Below are positions 14,809-15,428 of a stretch of 15,428 nucleotides of DNA, piece by piece. Made by a program: the position numbers and the translations under genes. This DNA comes from Methanobacteriota archaeon. Lineage in GTDB: Archaea; Halobacteriota; Methanosarcinia; Methanosarcinales; Methanosarcinaceae. Within the stretch, counting starts at the first letter, position 1; each line of letters opens with the position of its first letter. The stretch spans positions 1-15,428 of the forward strand of contig JAUPKV010000304.1 of NCBI GenBank assembly GCA_030837265.1, read 5' to 3'. The notes under the pieces are model-generated. The model had not been told where the DNA came from. It worked only from the letters and a program-made list of their open reading frames with translations, and searched no databases.

Positions 14809-14820
14809 CCAAAATTTTGG
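14809..14820. promoter_or_regulatory. 12-bp perfect palindrome at the predicted start site of the membrane protein gene
   Basis: CCAAAATTTTGG is a perfect palindrome about 26 bases downstream of the TATA box on the minus strand, covering the predicted transcription start. A repressor bound here would block the promoter. The operator role is inferred. Confidence 0.35.
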
Positions 14821-14834
14821 AAAATACTTATAAT

Positions 14835-14842
14835 TATATAAA
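14835..14842 (-). promoter_or_regulatory. TATA box of the membrane protein gene
   Basis: TTTATATA on the minus strand is an exact match to the methanogen TATA consensus. A start about 25 bases downstream (near 14812) gives a leader of about 40 bases containing AAAGGAG. Confidence 0.55.
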
Positions 14843-15043
14843 TCATATTATTCTACTAACTAGATAAAATTATCTGCAAACATTTTAACAGCTCATTTTA
14901 AACTGATGGTCCTGAGTATTGAAAACTTGTCCAATGTTTTGAAGTTAATTTGAATGATCATTAAAAATCATGCGCAGTCTTAAATCATTTGAACTTCAAT
15001 TAATAACATTTATTTTTATGAAGAGATAAGGCAGGGCCGTAAA

Positions 15044-15428
15044 ATGGTAACTTTCAGGAAAAGAGGATCAAAAGTCGGACTTGAGCCTGGAACTCTTGTA
15101 CATATCGGGGAAAAAAAGGTAGAAAAAGTCAAAATTAAGATTGTTATCTATAACAGTGAAAAATTTATAGAAAAGGAACTCAACAGCATTGATGAGCTTA
15201 CTCTTTTTAAAGACCAGCCAGGTACCAATTTATGGGTAAACGTTGATGGGCTCGACCAGATAGAGGTTATAGAAAAGATAGGAGGCCTTTTCAGTATCCA
15301 CCCTCTTACCCTCGAGGATGTGCTCAATACCGGGCAGAGGCCCAAGATGGAGGACTATGAGTCCTACATTTATACAGTTTTAAAAATGATGATTCTTAAT
15401 ACGGAAACGGACGAAATCACTATAGACC
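15044..15428 (+). CDS. corA: CorA-type magnesium/cobalt transporter, partial (N-terminal 128 residues)
   Basis: This is the cytoplasmic N-terminal part of a CorA family transporter; the two membrane helices and the GMN motif lie beyond the window. The recognisable core is LWVNVDGLDQIEVIEKIGGLFSIHPLTLEDVLNTGQRPKMEDYESYIYTVLKMM (split here: WVNVDGL, HPLTLEDVLNTGQRPK, EDYESYIYTVLKM), which is the family signature for the N-terminal α/β domain. CorA forms a pentamer moving Mg2+ or other divalent ions into the cell. The ATG at 15044 is the only suitable start; an ATG at 15018 meets a stop after three codons. A weak purine-rich stretch (AAGGCAGGG) precedes it. The gene is divergent from the CmpX-like gene, 273 bases away. 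Confidence 0.9.
   Translation, partial: MVTFRKRGSKVGLEPGTLVHIGEKKVEKVKIKIVIYNSEKFIEKELNSIDELTLFKDQPGTNLWVNVDGLDQIEVIEKIGGLFSIHPLTLEDVLNTGQRPKMEDYESYIYTVLKMMILNTETDEITID

Overview
The window looks like chromosomal DNA of a methanogenic archaeon, most probably Methanosarcina. It carries a soluble-type heterodisulfide reductase set (HdrA, HdrC, HdrB), the archaeal L7Ae-S28e-L24e-Ndk-aIF5B-S6e translation cluster, AT-rich intergenic regions with TTTATATA-type promoter boxes, and long spacers that are usual in Methanosarcina. I see no insertion sequence, CRISPR array, tRNA or rRNA gene.

Layout. Positions 1-348 (minus) hold the N-terminal part of a class I methyltransferase. Positions 499-4521 (minus) hold hdrA-hdrC-hdrB in transcription order, with overlapping genes and a near-leaderless promoter; a 31-bp tandem repeat lies just upstream. 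A small winged-helix regulator (5098-5499, plus) diverges from hdrA. purS-purQ (5919-6871, plus) encode subunits of FGAM synthase. An AT-rich spacer leads to an overlapping pair (7358-8621, plus): an exported protein and a membrane-anchored double winged-helix regulator. A convergent spacer with hairpins and short repeats separates this from the translation operon, transcribed on the minus strand from about 12980 to 9048 as rpl7ae, rps28e, rpl24e, ndk, infB, rps6e and closed by a hairpin plus T-tract. Divergent from that operon is a TatD-associated-type radical SAM gene (13153-13767, plus), followed by a five-copy A-rich repeat, a polytopic membrane protein of the CmpX/MscS-related type (13841-14770, minus), and the start of a CorA-type metal ion transporter (15044 onward, plus, cut by the window end).

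How genes work together. HdrA, HdrC and HdrB would form a soluble electron-bifurcating complex acting on CoM-S-S-CoB, but two expected cofactor sites look altered: the MvhD-like tail of HdrA has lost its cysteines, and HdrB lacks one cysteine of its second CCG motif. PurS and PurQ work with PurL elsewhere in the genome. The translation cluster is ordinary in gene content, but three of its leaders carry structure: a kink-turn-like element over the rpl7ae ribosome binding site, a GNRA-capped hairpin before infB, and 21-nt repeats before rps6e.

The most interesting items are the candidate L7Ae-binding element on the rpl7ae leader, the degenerate HdrA tail with the altered HdrB site, and the co-expressed exported protein plus membrane-tethered regulator, which looks like an uncharacterised surface-sensing module. 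All calls come from reading the sequence alone; no database search was run.
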